Assembly (NCBI GenBank): GCA_030018875.1 | Contig: JASEHK010000106.1 | Span: 1-5,742 of the forward strand | Length of the DNA stretch: 5,742 bases | Source of the DNA: Endomicrobiia bacterium | Lineage (GTDB): Bacteria > Elusimicrobiota > Endomicrobiia > PHAN01 | Direction: 5' to 3' | Shown: in pieces, positions 1 through 5,742 of the stretch | Numbering within the stretch: position 1 is the first letter of the stretch | Layout: every line of letters begins with the position of its first letter | Notes under the pieces: model-generated | The model's input: the letters and a program-made list of their open reading frames with translations, nothing else | Told to the model about the DNA's origin: nothing | The model's database searches: none | Made by a program: the position numbers and the translations under genes

Positions 1-245
1 CCGTCGGAGATTTCGCGGCTCCCGGCCGTCTCATCGCGCGTTCCGCCTCGACGCATTTTTTCAGGAACGCCTTTCTTTTCTGGGTAGCGTTCAAATCGGC
101 GTCGTTCTTCTGCGCCGCCGTGTCCGTTGTCCCCGCCCGGACCGTCCCCGGATTTAACGCCGCGTACGCGCTTCTGCCGGCGGTGGGCATCGGCGTGTTT
201 TTTTACAATTTTTATGACTCGGTTTTAAGGGTGGTCAGAAAATGA
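1..245 (+). CDS. PTS mannose-family IIC component, C-terminal end (partial)
   Basis: An open frame enters from the left edge (first full codon at 3) and ends at TGA 243-245, giving 80 residues. It is strongly hydrophobic: residues about 22-43 and 54-71 look like membrane segments, and it ends in a basic tail (VLRVVRK). The segment LLPAVGIGVFF near the end resembles the 'LPALG' stretch near the C-terminus of mannose-family Enzyme IIC. The main argument is context: it overlaps the following IID gene by 4 nt (ATGA), and IIC and IID are normally adjacent and form the sugar-translocating membrane complex of the mannose/fructose/sorbose PTS family. The family call is an inference from position and weak similarity; another polytopic membrane protein cannot be excluded. 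The start and most of the protein lie outside the window. Confidence 0.6.
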   Translation, partial: VGDFAAPGRLIARSASTHFFRNAFLFWVAFKSASFFCAAVSVVPARTVPGFNAAYALLPAVGIGVFFYNFYDSVLRVVRK

Positions 246-976
246 AACGCCTCGCGCTTTCGATATTCGCCAGATTGCTTTTGGCGCAGGCCGTGTGGAA
301 CGCCCAACGCATGCAGAACATAGGATTTCTTTGGACGGTTATGCCATTTTTGAAAAAAATCTACCCCGACACGGAGAATCTTAAAAAAGCATGTCTGAGG
401 AATCTTGAATTCTTCAATACCCATCCGTATTTCAGCGGGATATTCGCGGGTATCCTGATACACTGGGAAAAAAAGAACCACGAACTCGTCTCCAAGGTCA
501 AGGTGTCGTACGGCGGGCCGATGGCGGCTCTGGGCACTCAGATGTTTTGGTCAACCCTCAGGCCGTTGGCCGGCATAACGGCAATTCTCGCGGCGTTTGC
601 CGGCGCCGGGCCGATGGCTTCGGCCGTCATATTTCTCGTAACTTACAACGCCGTCAGTCTTCCCCTCAGGTATATTTTCGTCGAGCGCGCGGCCGTCGTC
701 GGGCTGGATTTTTTCTATGTTCTGAAACGCGCGAACCCCGGCAAGATAATATGGTATATGCAGTTGGCCGGCGTGGCCGCGGCATCCGCCTCGGTTTATT
801 TCTATTATTCAAACTTTCCGACGGATTCGTGGCTTATGGAGCACGCTTTCGCCGCCATAGTCGCGGCGACTCTTCTAATGCACGTCTTTATGAAGAAGAT
901 ATCGGGACTTAAGATTTTTTACGCCGTGGTCGCGATATCCGTAGCATGTGCCGTGTTGCTCGGAGGCGGCAGGTGA
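242..976 (+). CDS. PTS mannose/fructose/sorbose-family IID component
   Basis: A 244-residue membrane protein, the IID partner of IIC in a mannose-type PTS permease that imports a sugar while it is phosphorylated by the IIB subunit. Family marks: QAVWNAQRMQNIGF (residues 16-29; family form roughly QxxWNYERMQxxGF), FFNTHP (57-62), and GGPMAALGTQMFWSTLRP (91-108; family form roughly GPLAGIGDxxFWxTLRP). Hydrophobic stretches follow at about 109-142, 171-190, 201-217 and 223-241. ATG 242 is supported by an AAGGG ribosome site at 227-231 and by the ATGA overlap with the gene before. The 3' end overlaps ptsH as GTGA. Oddities: it is shorter than the roughly 280 residues of E. coli ManZ, and the usually conserved Asp of the G-D motif is Thr99. 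Substrate cannot be read from sequence. The family call is firm; whether it transports sugar is less sure. Confidence 0.88.
   Translation: MKRLALSIFARLLLAQAVWNAQRMQNIGFLWTVMPFLKKIYPDTENLKKACLRNLEFFNTHPYFSGIFAGILIHWEKKNHELVSKVKVSYGGPMAALGTQMFWSTLRPLAGITAILAAFAGAGPMASAVIFLVTYNAVSLPLRYIFVERAAVVGLDFFYVLKRANPGKIIWYMQLAGVAAASASVYFYYSNFPTDSWLMEHAFAAIVAATLLMHVFMKKISGLKIFYAVVAISVACAVLLGGGR
962..966 (+). promoter_or_regulatory. Ribosome binding site that fixes the ptsH GTG start
   Basis: GGAGG lies 6 nt upstream of GTG 973 and inside the end of the IID gene. It favours the GTG over the in-frame ATG at 946, which would add nine non-homologous, arginine-rich residues (MCRVARRRQ) to HPr. With the GTG start the active-site histidine falls exactly at residue 15 and the regulatory serine at residue 46, as in other HPr proteins. 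Confidence 0.85.
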
Positions 977-1257
977 AAGAGCTATCCGTAAAACTTAATC
1001 TTCCGTGCGGACTTCATATGCGGCCGGCGAGCGTATTCGTGCGCGAGGCCGCGAAGTTCAAGTCTAAGATAACGGTCTTCAACGGCGACCAGATGGCCGA
1101 CGCAAAGAGCATAATGGGTCTTCTCACTCTTGCATTGGGCAACGGTTCCGTCATGCGAATCGTCGCCGACGGAGATGACGAGGATAAAGCCGTTGAGCGT
1201 CTAAAGAAAATAATAAAAGAGCATCTCGACGAAGAAAATCCGAGATTAGGAGATTAG
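973..1257 (+). CDS. ptsH: Phosphocarrier protein HPr
   Basis: Small cytoplasmic phosphocarrier of the PTS: it takes a phosphoryl group from Enzyme I on His15 and passes it to IIA domains. From the GTG start it is 94 residues. Visible marks are GLHMRPA (13-19) with His15 and Arg17, and AKSIMGLL (44-51) with Ser46, the site that HPr kinase/phosphorylase modifies in bacteria that have that enzyme; no such kinase gene is in this window. The start overlaps the IID stop as GTGA, so translation is probably coupled. The C-terminus is unusual: the last four residues (RLGD) and the stop codon (1243-1257) lie in the octamer-repeat arm of the downstream element, so the protein is somewhat longer than the usual 85-88 residues. 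The catalytic core is intact. The Enzyme I gene follows about 160 nt downstream. Confidence 0.96.
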   Translation: MKELSVKLNLPCGLHMRPASVFVREAAKFKSKITVFNGDQMADAKSIMGLLTLALGNGSVMRIVADGDDEDKAVERLKKIIKEHLDEENPRLGD

Positions 1258-1393
1258 GAATTGGGAAATACGCGCCGACCAAGGTCGGCAACTACAACAC
1301 TATGGGTTACTTTTGTAGTTGCCAAGCTTGCTTGGCATTAGGGAATTGGTTTTTTTTAGACCTAATCTCTTAATTTCCCAATCTCATAATCTA
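1242..1393. repeat. Composite inverted-repeat element between ptsH and ptsI
   Basis: An element of about 150 bp fills the ptsH-ptsI gap. Its left arm has the octamers GAGATTAG (1242-1249), GAGATTAG (1250-1257) and GAATTGGG (1258-1265). On the opposite strand the right arm reads TAGATTAT (1393-1386), GAGATTGG (1385-1378), GAAATTAA (1377-1370) and GAGATTAG (1369-1362). The two arms are therefore imperfect terminal inverted repeats: 1243-1255 matches the complement of 1380-1392 at 12 of 13 positions, and both arms also hold GGGAAAT. A second copy of the unit TTAGG(G)AATTGG (1254-1264, 1338-1349) flanks the central hairpins as a direct repeat. A run of eight T (1350-1357) sits inside. There is no coding capacity. 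It looks like a small non-autonomous element or repeat cluster; the exact ends are my inference. Confidence 0.65.
1274..1336. repeat. REP/BIME-like pair of oppositely oriented hairpins
   Basis: The core of the element has two perfect hairpins. One is GCCGACC-AA-GGTCGGC (1274-1289); the other is GCCAAG-CTTG-CTTGGC (1321-1336). Between them AACTACAA (1290-1297) pairs perfectly with TTGTAGTT (1313-1320) around a 15-nt spacer. On each hairpin's own strand the tetranucleotide GTAG lies 2 nt before the stem (1315-1318 on +; 1292-1295 on -). A GTAG or GGAG guide before a palindrome is the hallmark of REP sequences mobilised by single-stranded Y1 transposases (RAYT/TnpA-REP), and two inverted REPs make a BIME. 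No transposase is present here, so membership of that family is inferred from structure alone. Confidence 0.6.
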
Positions 1394-1416
1394 CTATTTA
1401 CGGCGGGGAAAATATT

Positions 1417-3153
1417 ATGGATAACCTTCAAAAACAGAAAATATTTACCGGGATACCCGCGTCTGTCGGCATCGCGGTGGGGCGCGCGTTCGTCGTGGCC
1501 GACGAGGGCGAGTTCTGCCCTGTTCGCCGCGACATAGAAAAAAGCGAGACAAAAAAGGAAGTCCAGCGTTACAAAGACGCCCTGTCCGAAACGAATAAAG
1601 AGATGTCGCACCTCAAAAGCGATATCACCAAGACCCTCGGAAAAGACTACGCGCGATTAGCCGAGGCCTATCAGCAAATACTCTCCGACCCTTTACTTAC
1701 CCGTGACGTTCCGAACAGAATCGCCGAGGGACTGAACGCCGAATACGCTCTTTATGTTGTCTTGGACAGAGTCATCAAGTCGTTCGACATGATACCCGAC
1801 CCATATTTTAAGGACAGAAAGAACGACATAGAAGACCTCGGCAATAAGATACTCTCGCACCTGCTGGGCCGCGGCAAAAGGCAACTTTCTGAAATAAGCG
1901 ACGATTCCATAGTAATCGCAAAAACCCTGAGCCCCAATGATACCGTCACGATGCAGGAAAAGCATGCGCGCGGATTCGTGACCGAGGGCGGGGGCAAAAC
2001 ATCTCACATATCAATTCTGGCGCAGACGCTTGAAATACCGGCCGTCGTCGGCGCCATAGGTATTCTCGGTTTTGTGAAGAACGGCGATATTGTCGTCATA
2101 GATGGCGGCTCCGGACGGGTCATACTAAACCCCGAAGAGGAATTGATATCCAACTACCGCGCCGCCAGAGAAAAGTTCATAGTGGCCGGAAGGGAATTCG
2201 AGAAACTCAAAGATCTTCCGGCACAGACTCTCGACGGTAAAAGAATAGAGCTCGCAGCGAACTTCGACAATCTTCAGGAGCTTCCTTTCATATTAAATTC
2301 CGGCGCCGAAGGCATAGGGCTGTTCCGCACCGAGTATCACTACATAGGCCGAAACGACCTGCCGCTCGAAGAAGAGTTGTTCGAGAGTTACTCCAATATC
2401 GCCGAGAAAATGCTTCCCTACGGAGTCATAATAAGAACGCTCGACATCGGCGGCGACAAAATTCCCGACCCGATGCTGCGCTCCGGCAAAGGATGCCCGA
2501 CGTTTTTGGGGCTTCGCGCCATCAGACTCTGCCTGAAGTTTCCTCATATATTCCGTCCGCAACTCAGAGCCATCATGAGGGCGTCGGCTTTCGGAAAGAT
2601 AAAGATAATGTTCCCGATGATATCCGACGTACAGGAGTTCCTCGCGGCCAAAAAGATCGTCGAAGACGTCAAGAACGAGTTGGACAAAGAAGGCCTGCCT
2701 TATGACAGAAATATGGAAATCGGAGCCATGGTCGAGGTTCCTTCCGCGGCGATGACCTCGGATTTCATATCGCGCGAGGCCGACTTTATTTCCGTCGGCA
2801 CGAATGACCTTATACAATATATGATGGCCGTGGACCGCACGGACGAAACCGTGGCGTCTCTTTACGACCCGTCGCATCCGGCGATTTTACGAATGCTCAA
2901 AAACATTGTGGAGTCGGCCCACAAAGCCGGCATATCCGTCGGCATGTGCGGCGAGATGGCCTCCGACCCGAGTTACACCGGACTTTTGGTCGGAATGGGT
3001 TTCGATGAGTTCAGCGTCCCCGCCTCGGCCATAGGAAAGATAAAGAAGTCCATCCGCGCCATCGAGCGCGCCGCCGTGGCCCGCAAAATCACCGAAATAC
3101 TCTCGATAGAGAACCCCGAACAACTCAAAAAAGAACTTAAACGGCTTACGTAA
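1417..3153 (+). CDS. ptsI: PTS Enzyme I (phosphoenolpyruvate-protein phosphotransferase)
   Basis: Cytoplasmic enzyme that autophosphorylates with phosphoenolpyruvate and hands the phosphoryl group to HPr. It is 578 residues, close to the usual 570-575. Order: N-terminal HPr-binding and swivelling domain (about 1-235) with the phosphohistidine loop GGGKTSH (191-197, active His197; His189 in E. coli); then the PEP-utilising barrel with GLFRTEY (Arg304), IIRTLDIGGDK (339-348, Arg340), EIGAMVEVPSA (435-444, Glu435, Glu440), SVGTNDLIQY (459-468, Asn463, Asp464) and the active-site cysteine in GMCGEM (Cys511). All key residues are present. ATG 1417 is preceded by GGGG at 1405-1408 and begins just beyond the right arm of the repeat element. 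Its frame continues almost directly into lepA. Together with the HPr gene it supplies the general PTS relay; the classical EI fits better than nitrogen-PTS EI because no N-terminal GAF domain is present. Confidence 0.97.
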   Translation: MDNLQKQKIFTGIPASVGIAVGRAFVVADEGEFCPVRRDIEKSETKKEVQRYKDALSETNKEMSHLKSDITKTLGKDYARLAEAYQQILSDPLLTRDVPNRIAEGLNAEYALYVVLDRVIKSFDMIPDPYFKDRKNDIEDLGNKILSHLLGRGKRQLSEISDDSIVIAKTLSPNDTVTMQEKHARGFVTEGGGKTSHISILAQTLEIPAVVGAIGILGFVKNGDIVVIDGGSGRVILNPEEELISNYRAAREKFIVAGREFEKLKDLPAQTLDGKRIELAANFDNLQELPFILNSGAEGIGLFRTEYHYIGRNDLPLEEELFESYSNIAEKMLPYGVIIRTLDIGGDKIPDPMLRSGKGCPTFLGLRAIRLCLKFPHIFRPQLRAIMRASAFGKIKIMFPMISDVQEFLAAKKIVEDVKNELDKEGLPYDRNMEIGAMVEVPSAAMTSDFISREADFISVGTNDLIQYMMAVDRTDETVASLYDPSHPAILRMLKNIVESAHKAGISVGMCGEMASDPSYTGLLVGMGFDEFSVPASAIGKIKKSIRAIERAAVARKITEILSIENPEQLKKELKRLT

Positions 3154-3159
3154 AACATA

Positions 3160-4965
3160 ATGCGAGAAATACCGCTTGCCGATATAAGAAACTTCTGTAT
3201 AATCGCGCATATAGACCACGGAAAATCCACGTTGGCCGACAGATTCTTGTGCGCGGCCGGCCTCATTTCCGCCGACGAAAAAAGGGCGCAGATAATGGAC
3301 GGCATGGCTCTTGAGCGCGAGCGCGGCATCACGATAAAGGCCAAGGCCATCAGGATGGAAGTGGAGCGCGGCGCTAAACGATATGCCCTCAATCTGATAG
3401 ACACTCCGGGCCACGTGGATTTCACTTACGAGGTCTCCCGGGCACTTGCCGCCTGCGAGGGCGCTTTGCTTTTGGTTGACGCATCGCAAGGCGTCGAGGC
3501 GCAGACCATAGCCAATCACAATCTGGCCTTATCCGCAGGGCTTAAAATCATCCCCGTCATCAACAAGATAGATTTGGCCGCCGCCGACCCCGAAGGCGCG
3601 CGTCGTCAGATAAAAGAGATACTCGGCATTGACGAAGAACCCATTATGGTTAGCGCCAAAACCGGCGAAGGCGTGGAACGTCTGATAGACGCCGTCATCG
3701 CGGATGTTCCGCCGCCGCTCGTCGAGAGCGAGACCCTCGTGGCGCTCGTTTTCGATTCTTACTACGACACTTATCGCGGCGTGGTGATTTATGTGAGGAT
3801 TTTTTCAGGCCGCCTGAACAAGGGCGACAAGATAATCTTCATGTCCAACAAAAAGAAATACGAGGTGCTTGAAATCGGCTGGTGGCAACTCGGCTTTACC
3901 CCCAAGGATTATCTCAACGAGGGAGAAACCGGATACGTTATCTGCGGCATCAAAACCATACAAGACGTCAAAATCGGCGACACAATGACATTGGAACGAT
4001 CCCCGTCGTCCGTCGCTCTGGCGGGTTTCAGGGAGGTCAAGCCGTTCGTGTTCGCGGGATTTTATCCGTCGAATCCGGCCGACTACGAGGACCTCGTAAA
4101 AGCCCTCGACAAGTTGCGGCTCACCGACGCGTCGTTTCGTTACGCGCACGAAACCTCCGTGGCCCTCGGTATGGGTTTCAGGTGCGGATTTTTAGGCACT
4201 CTTCATCTTGAAATAATGAAGGAAAGAGTCACGAGGGAGTTCGGCCTCGACATAATAGTTACCGCTCCGAATGTCGTTTACAAGGTAGCCGTGAACGACG
4301 GGGGAGAGATAAAAGAGTCCGACTTGGACAACCCGAGCGTTTTCCCGCCGCCGTCGGACATAGTGGACATCAGGGAGCCTATGGTCGCGGCGACGATAGT
4401 CGTGCCCGATAAATATCTGGGCAACGTATTCAAACTTCTGGAAAATTACCGCGCCCGTCAGGAAAAGATAAAGTTTCTTGAGAGCCGTCGCGTGATACTG
4501 GTATATACCATCCCGCTTGCCGAGATAATAATCGGATTTTACGACGCGCTTAAGTCGGCGTCGTCCGGTCACGCTTCTTTCGATTACGAACACGCGGGAT
4601 TCCAAAGCGAGAAACTCTCCAAACTCGAAATTTTGATAAACTATGAAGTCGTGGACGCTTTTTCGACGATAGCGCCCGCTGAAAGCGCCCATCGAAGAGG
4701 CAGCGCTCTTTGCGACCGCCTCAAAGAGCTCATCCCAAGGCAGATGTTCGAAGTTCCGATTCAGGCCCGGGTAGGTTCCCGCATCATCGCGCGCTCGACG
4801 ATACCCGCTGTTCGCAAGGACGTCCTGGCGAAGTGCTACGGCGGCGACATAACCAGAAAAAGAAAGCTTTTGGAAAAACAGAAAGAGGGAAAAAAGAAGA
4901 TGAAGAAATTCGGCAGAATAGACATACCCTCGGAGACTTTCTTCAAGGTGCTCAAAATAAATTGA
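3160..4965 (+). CDS. lepA: Elongation factor 4 (LepA, ribosome back-translocating GTPase)
   Basis: Translation-factor GTPase of the EF-G family that acts on the ribosome, implicated in back-translocation and in 30S assembly. It is 601 residues, the usual size. GTPase motifs: AHIDHGKST (16-24, G1), RGIT (55-58, G2), DTPGH (81-85, G3), NKID (135-138, G4) and SAK (165-167, G5). Domain II follows (about 190-285), then the EF-G-like domain III and V regions, and the LepA-specific C-terminal domain, recognised by CYGGDITRKRKLLEKQKEGK (559-578) with a lysine-rich run after it; this separates it from EF-G, TypA and RF3. His85 of DTPGH, needed for GTP hydrolysis in the family, is present. ATG 3160 is 6 nt after the ptsI stop, with no good Shine-Dalgarno in front; it gives the family N-terminus (IRNFCIIAHIDHGKS), and no other in-frame start would keep the G1 loop. 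Likely co-transcribed with ptsI. Confidence 0.98.
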   Translation: MREIPLADIRNFCIIAHIDHGKSTLADRFLCAAGLISADEKRAQIMDGMALERERGITIKAKAIRMEVERGAKRYALNLIDTPGHVDFTYEVSRALAACEGALLLVDASQGVEAQTIANHNLALSAGLKIIPVINKIDLAAADPEGARRQIKEILGIDEEPIMVSAKTGEGVERLIDAVIADVPPPLVESETLVALVFDSYYDTYRGVVIYVRIFSGRLNKGDKIIFMSNKKKYEVLEIGWWQLGFTPKDYLNEGETGYVICGIKTIQDVKIGDTMTLERSPSSVALAGFREVKPFVFAGFYPSNPADYEDLVKALDKLRLTDASFRYAHETSVALGMGFRCGFLGTLHLEIMKERVTREFGLDIIVTAPNVVYKVAVNDGGEIKESDLDNPSVFPPPSDIVDIREPMVAATIVVPDKYLGNVFKLLENYRARQEKIKFLESRRVILVYTIPLAEIIIGFYDALKSASSGHASFDYEHAGFQSEKLSKLEILINYEVVDAFSTIAPAESAHRRGSALCDRLKELIPRQMFEVPIQARVGSRIIARSTIPAVRKDVLAKCYGGDITRKRKLLEKQKEGKKKMKKFGRIDIPSETFFKVLKIN

Positions 4966-4985
4966 CGTTGACGGTATATGTTTTA

Positions 4986-5062
4986 CTTGTCATACCCGCG
5001 AAAGCGGGTATCCAGGATTTCCCGATGACAAGTTCTGGATTCCCACTTTCGTGGGAATGACA
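4986..5062. repeat. Palindromic repeat of the 'VIPAKAGIQ' type
   Basis: Two 28-nt arms (4988-5015 and 5035-5062) are inverted copies, identical at 24 of 28 positions, separated by 19 nt. Each arm is itself a perfect 8-bp hairpin: ATACCCGC-GAAA-GCGGGTAT (4992-5011), and ATTCCCAC-TTTC-GTGGGAAT (5039-5058). The four mismatches between arms come in pairs that preserve both stems. CTTGTCAT (4986-4993) can also pair with ATGACAAG (5025-5032), giving an alternative fold. Read on the + strand the first half translates as VIPAKAGIQ, the well-known spurious peptide from this dispersed bacterial repeat; it resembles neisserial dRS3-like repeats. No T-tract follows, so it is not an evident intrinsic terminator. 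Confidence 0.8.
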
Positions 5063-5083
5063 GGCTTTACTGAGTTGCATAGC

Positions 5084-5122
5084 AATAAGGAAATATAAAT
5101 TTCCGTATTAAGGAAAATAAAT
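5084..5122 (+). promoter_or_regulatory. AT-rich leader with duplicated Shine-Dalgarno-like unit before lepB
   Basis: An imperfect direct repeat, AATAAGGAAATATAAAT (5084-5100) and ATTAAGGAAAATAAAT (5107-5122), sits immediately before lepB. The second copy holds AAGGA (5110-5114), 9 nt before ATG 5124, and is the likely ribosome site. The first copy forms a small hairpin, GGAAAT-ATAA-ATTTCC (5089-5104), with the bases between the two sites. No convincing -35/-10 pair was found here. Confidence 0.5.
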
Positions 5123-5123
5123 C

Positions 5124-5742
5124 ATGGAAAAAGTCTTATTCGCCTTCGGCGCCGCCCTTCTGACCATAGACCTGACATACTCCGTCGGAATTAAAAGAAA
5201 ATGGTTTGACCGCGCGAACCGGAATTTTCTGGTCACCGCCTCGGCCGTTTCGGCTGCCTTCGGGGCAGTGGCCGGAGTATTCATGGTTTTCGTCGCCAGA
5301 GTTTTTATGGGTAAGGATGACACGTCCACCACCCAGACGGGCATCGTCGCTCTTGCCGTCGGGCTCGCGTGCGGAGCCGCATTAGGCGTGTTCTCGTCCA
5401 TACGGCGTTCCGACAAGTTTCATGCGCTTTCGCGGATGCTTATGTGGCAGAAAGAATGGCTCGACACCGGTTGGTCGGCGGTGTGGCTCGCGGCGATAAT
5501 AATGTATTTTTTCGTCCAGGCCTTCAGAATCCCGTCGGCCTCAATGCGCGATACTTTTTTGGAAGGCGATCATCTTTTCGTCAATAAGTTCATATACGGA
5601 TTCAGAGTGCCCTTGTCGGGCGGCAAAAGAGTTCTGGCTTTAAGGAAAGTCGAGCGCGGCGACATCGTGGTGTTCATCGCCCCGCCCCCGGCTCTGGACA
5701 TATCAGAGCGTCAAAGAAACGTAAACAAGGACTTCATCAAAC
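5124..5742 (+). CDS. lepB: Signal peptidase I (partial, right edge)
   Basis: Membrane-bound serine protease that removes signal peptides from exported proteins. 206 residues are visible before the window ends. Catalytic marks: IPSASM (136-141) with nucleophile Ser140 (Ser90 in E. coli), the following EGDHLFVNKFIYGF region (147-160), RGDIVVF (178-184), and NKDFIK at the very edge, whose Lys206 lines up with the general-base lysine (Lys145 in E. coli). The Ser/Lys pair is thus intact; later boxes lie outside. The part before the catalytic domain is long: hydrophobic segments at about 3-20, 36-62, 72-91 and 118-134 suggest up to four membrane spans, against two in E. coli. ATG 5124 is supported by AAGGA at 5110-5114. 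It lies about 160 nt after lepA, the classical lepA-lepB order, with a palindromic repeat in between. Confidence 0.93.
   Translation, partial: MEKVLFAFGAALLTIDLTYSVGIKRKWFDRANRNFLVTASAVSAAFGAVAGVFMVFVARVFMGKDDTSTTQTGIVALAVGLACGAALGVFSSIRRSDKFHALSRMLMWQKEWLDTGWSAVWLAAIIMYFFVQAFRIPSASMRDTFLEGDHLFVNKFIYGFRVPLSGGKRVLALRKVERGDIVVFIAPPPALDISERQRNVNKDFIK

Noticed and set aside
946..972. ATG 946 as the start of HPr
   Set aside because: It adds nine arginine-rich residues not found in HPr. GTG 973, with GGAGG upstream, puts the active histidine at residue 15.
1321..1357. Intrinsic terminator between ptsH and ptsI (hairpin plus T8)
   Set aside because: The T run starts 13 nt after the hairpin rather than directly at its base, so it is not a canonical terminator, though attenuation cannot be excluded.
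1385..1390. CATAAT as a -10 box for ptsI
   Set aside because: It matches five of six consensus bases, but no acceptable -35 hexamer lies 16-18 nt upstream, and it falls inside the AT-rich repeat arm.
2293..2877. Long - strand open frame (194 codons) inside ptsI
   Set aside because: It lies wholly antisense to a fully conserved Enzyme I sequence, has no recognisable domain, and reflects codon bias of the + strand gene.
2887..3519. Long - strand open frame across the ptsI-lepA junction
   Set aside because: It overlaps two conserved genes on the other strand, shows no family motif, and has low-complexity shadow composition.
4962..4996. TTGACG-type promoter for lepB just after lepA
   Set aside because: Two TTGACG hexamers (4962-4967, 4968-4973) resemble a -35, but neither has a plausible -10 at normal spacing.
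4710..5060. Open frame ending in a VIPAKAGIQ-like peptide
   Set aside because: It runs out of frame through lepA and into the palindromic repeat; this peptide is a familiar artefact of translating that repeat.

Overview
The window reads as one co-directional block on the + strand: five complete or nearly complete genes and two partial edge genes' worth of coding sequence, broken only by two short intergenic stretches filled with inverted repeats. Order: end of a mannose-family PTS membrane component (probably IIC, left edge) - PTS IID - HPr (ptsH) - composite inverted repeat - PTS Enzyme I (ptsI) - elongation factor 4 (lepA) - palindromic repeat - signal peptidase I (lepB, cut by the right edge). 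No gene is supported on the - strand; the long antisense frames there are shadows of ptsI and lepA. No RNA gene, CRISPR array or transposase was seen.

The left third (1-1257) is tightly packed: IIC and IID overlap by ATGA, and IID and HPr overlap by GTGA, the layout of a translationally coupled operon. HPr carries the phosphorylatable His15 and also Ser46 in a regulatory-type context. Enzyme I has its active-site His (H197) and the PEP-binding residues. The window therefore holds both general phosphotransfer proteins (EI and HPr) and the membrane half of a mannose-type transporter; the IIA and IIB parts would have to lie upstream or elsewhere. ptsI is followed after 6 nt by lepA, and lepA after about 160 nt by lepB, so sugar phosphotransfer, a translation GTPase and the export signal peptidase are probably transcribed together or in close succession.

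The two intergenic stretches are the least ordinary parts. Between ptsH and ptsI lies an element of about 150 bp. Its arms are built from repeated octamers close to GAGATTAG, inverted at the two ends, and they flank a pair of hairpins in opposite orientation, each preceded by GTAG on its own strand (REP/BIME-like). The left arm runs into ptsH and encodes its last four residues and stop codon. Between lepA and lepB lies a palindrome of the widespread type that gives spurious 'VIPAKAGIQ' translations; its two arms differ only by changes that keep both hairpins paired.

Organism: a bacterium with moderate-to-high GC, heavy use of ATA for Ile, and palindromic repeats common in proteobacterial and candidate-phylum genomes. 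The mix (mannose-type PTS, Ser46 HPr, lepA-lepB adjacency) would fit a deep-branching Gram-negative lineage such as Omnitrophota or Elusimicrobiota or a deltaproteobacterial relative. This is a guess from style, not a placement. I found no clearly new biological system; the repeats and the divergent IID and LepB are the points worth a second look.
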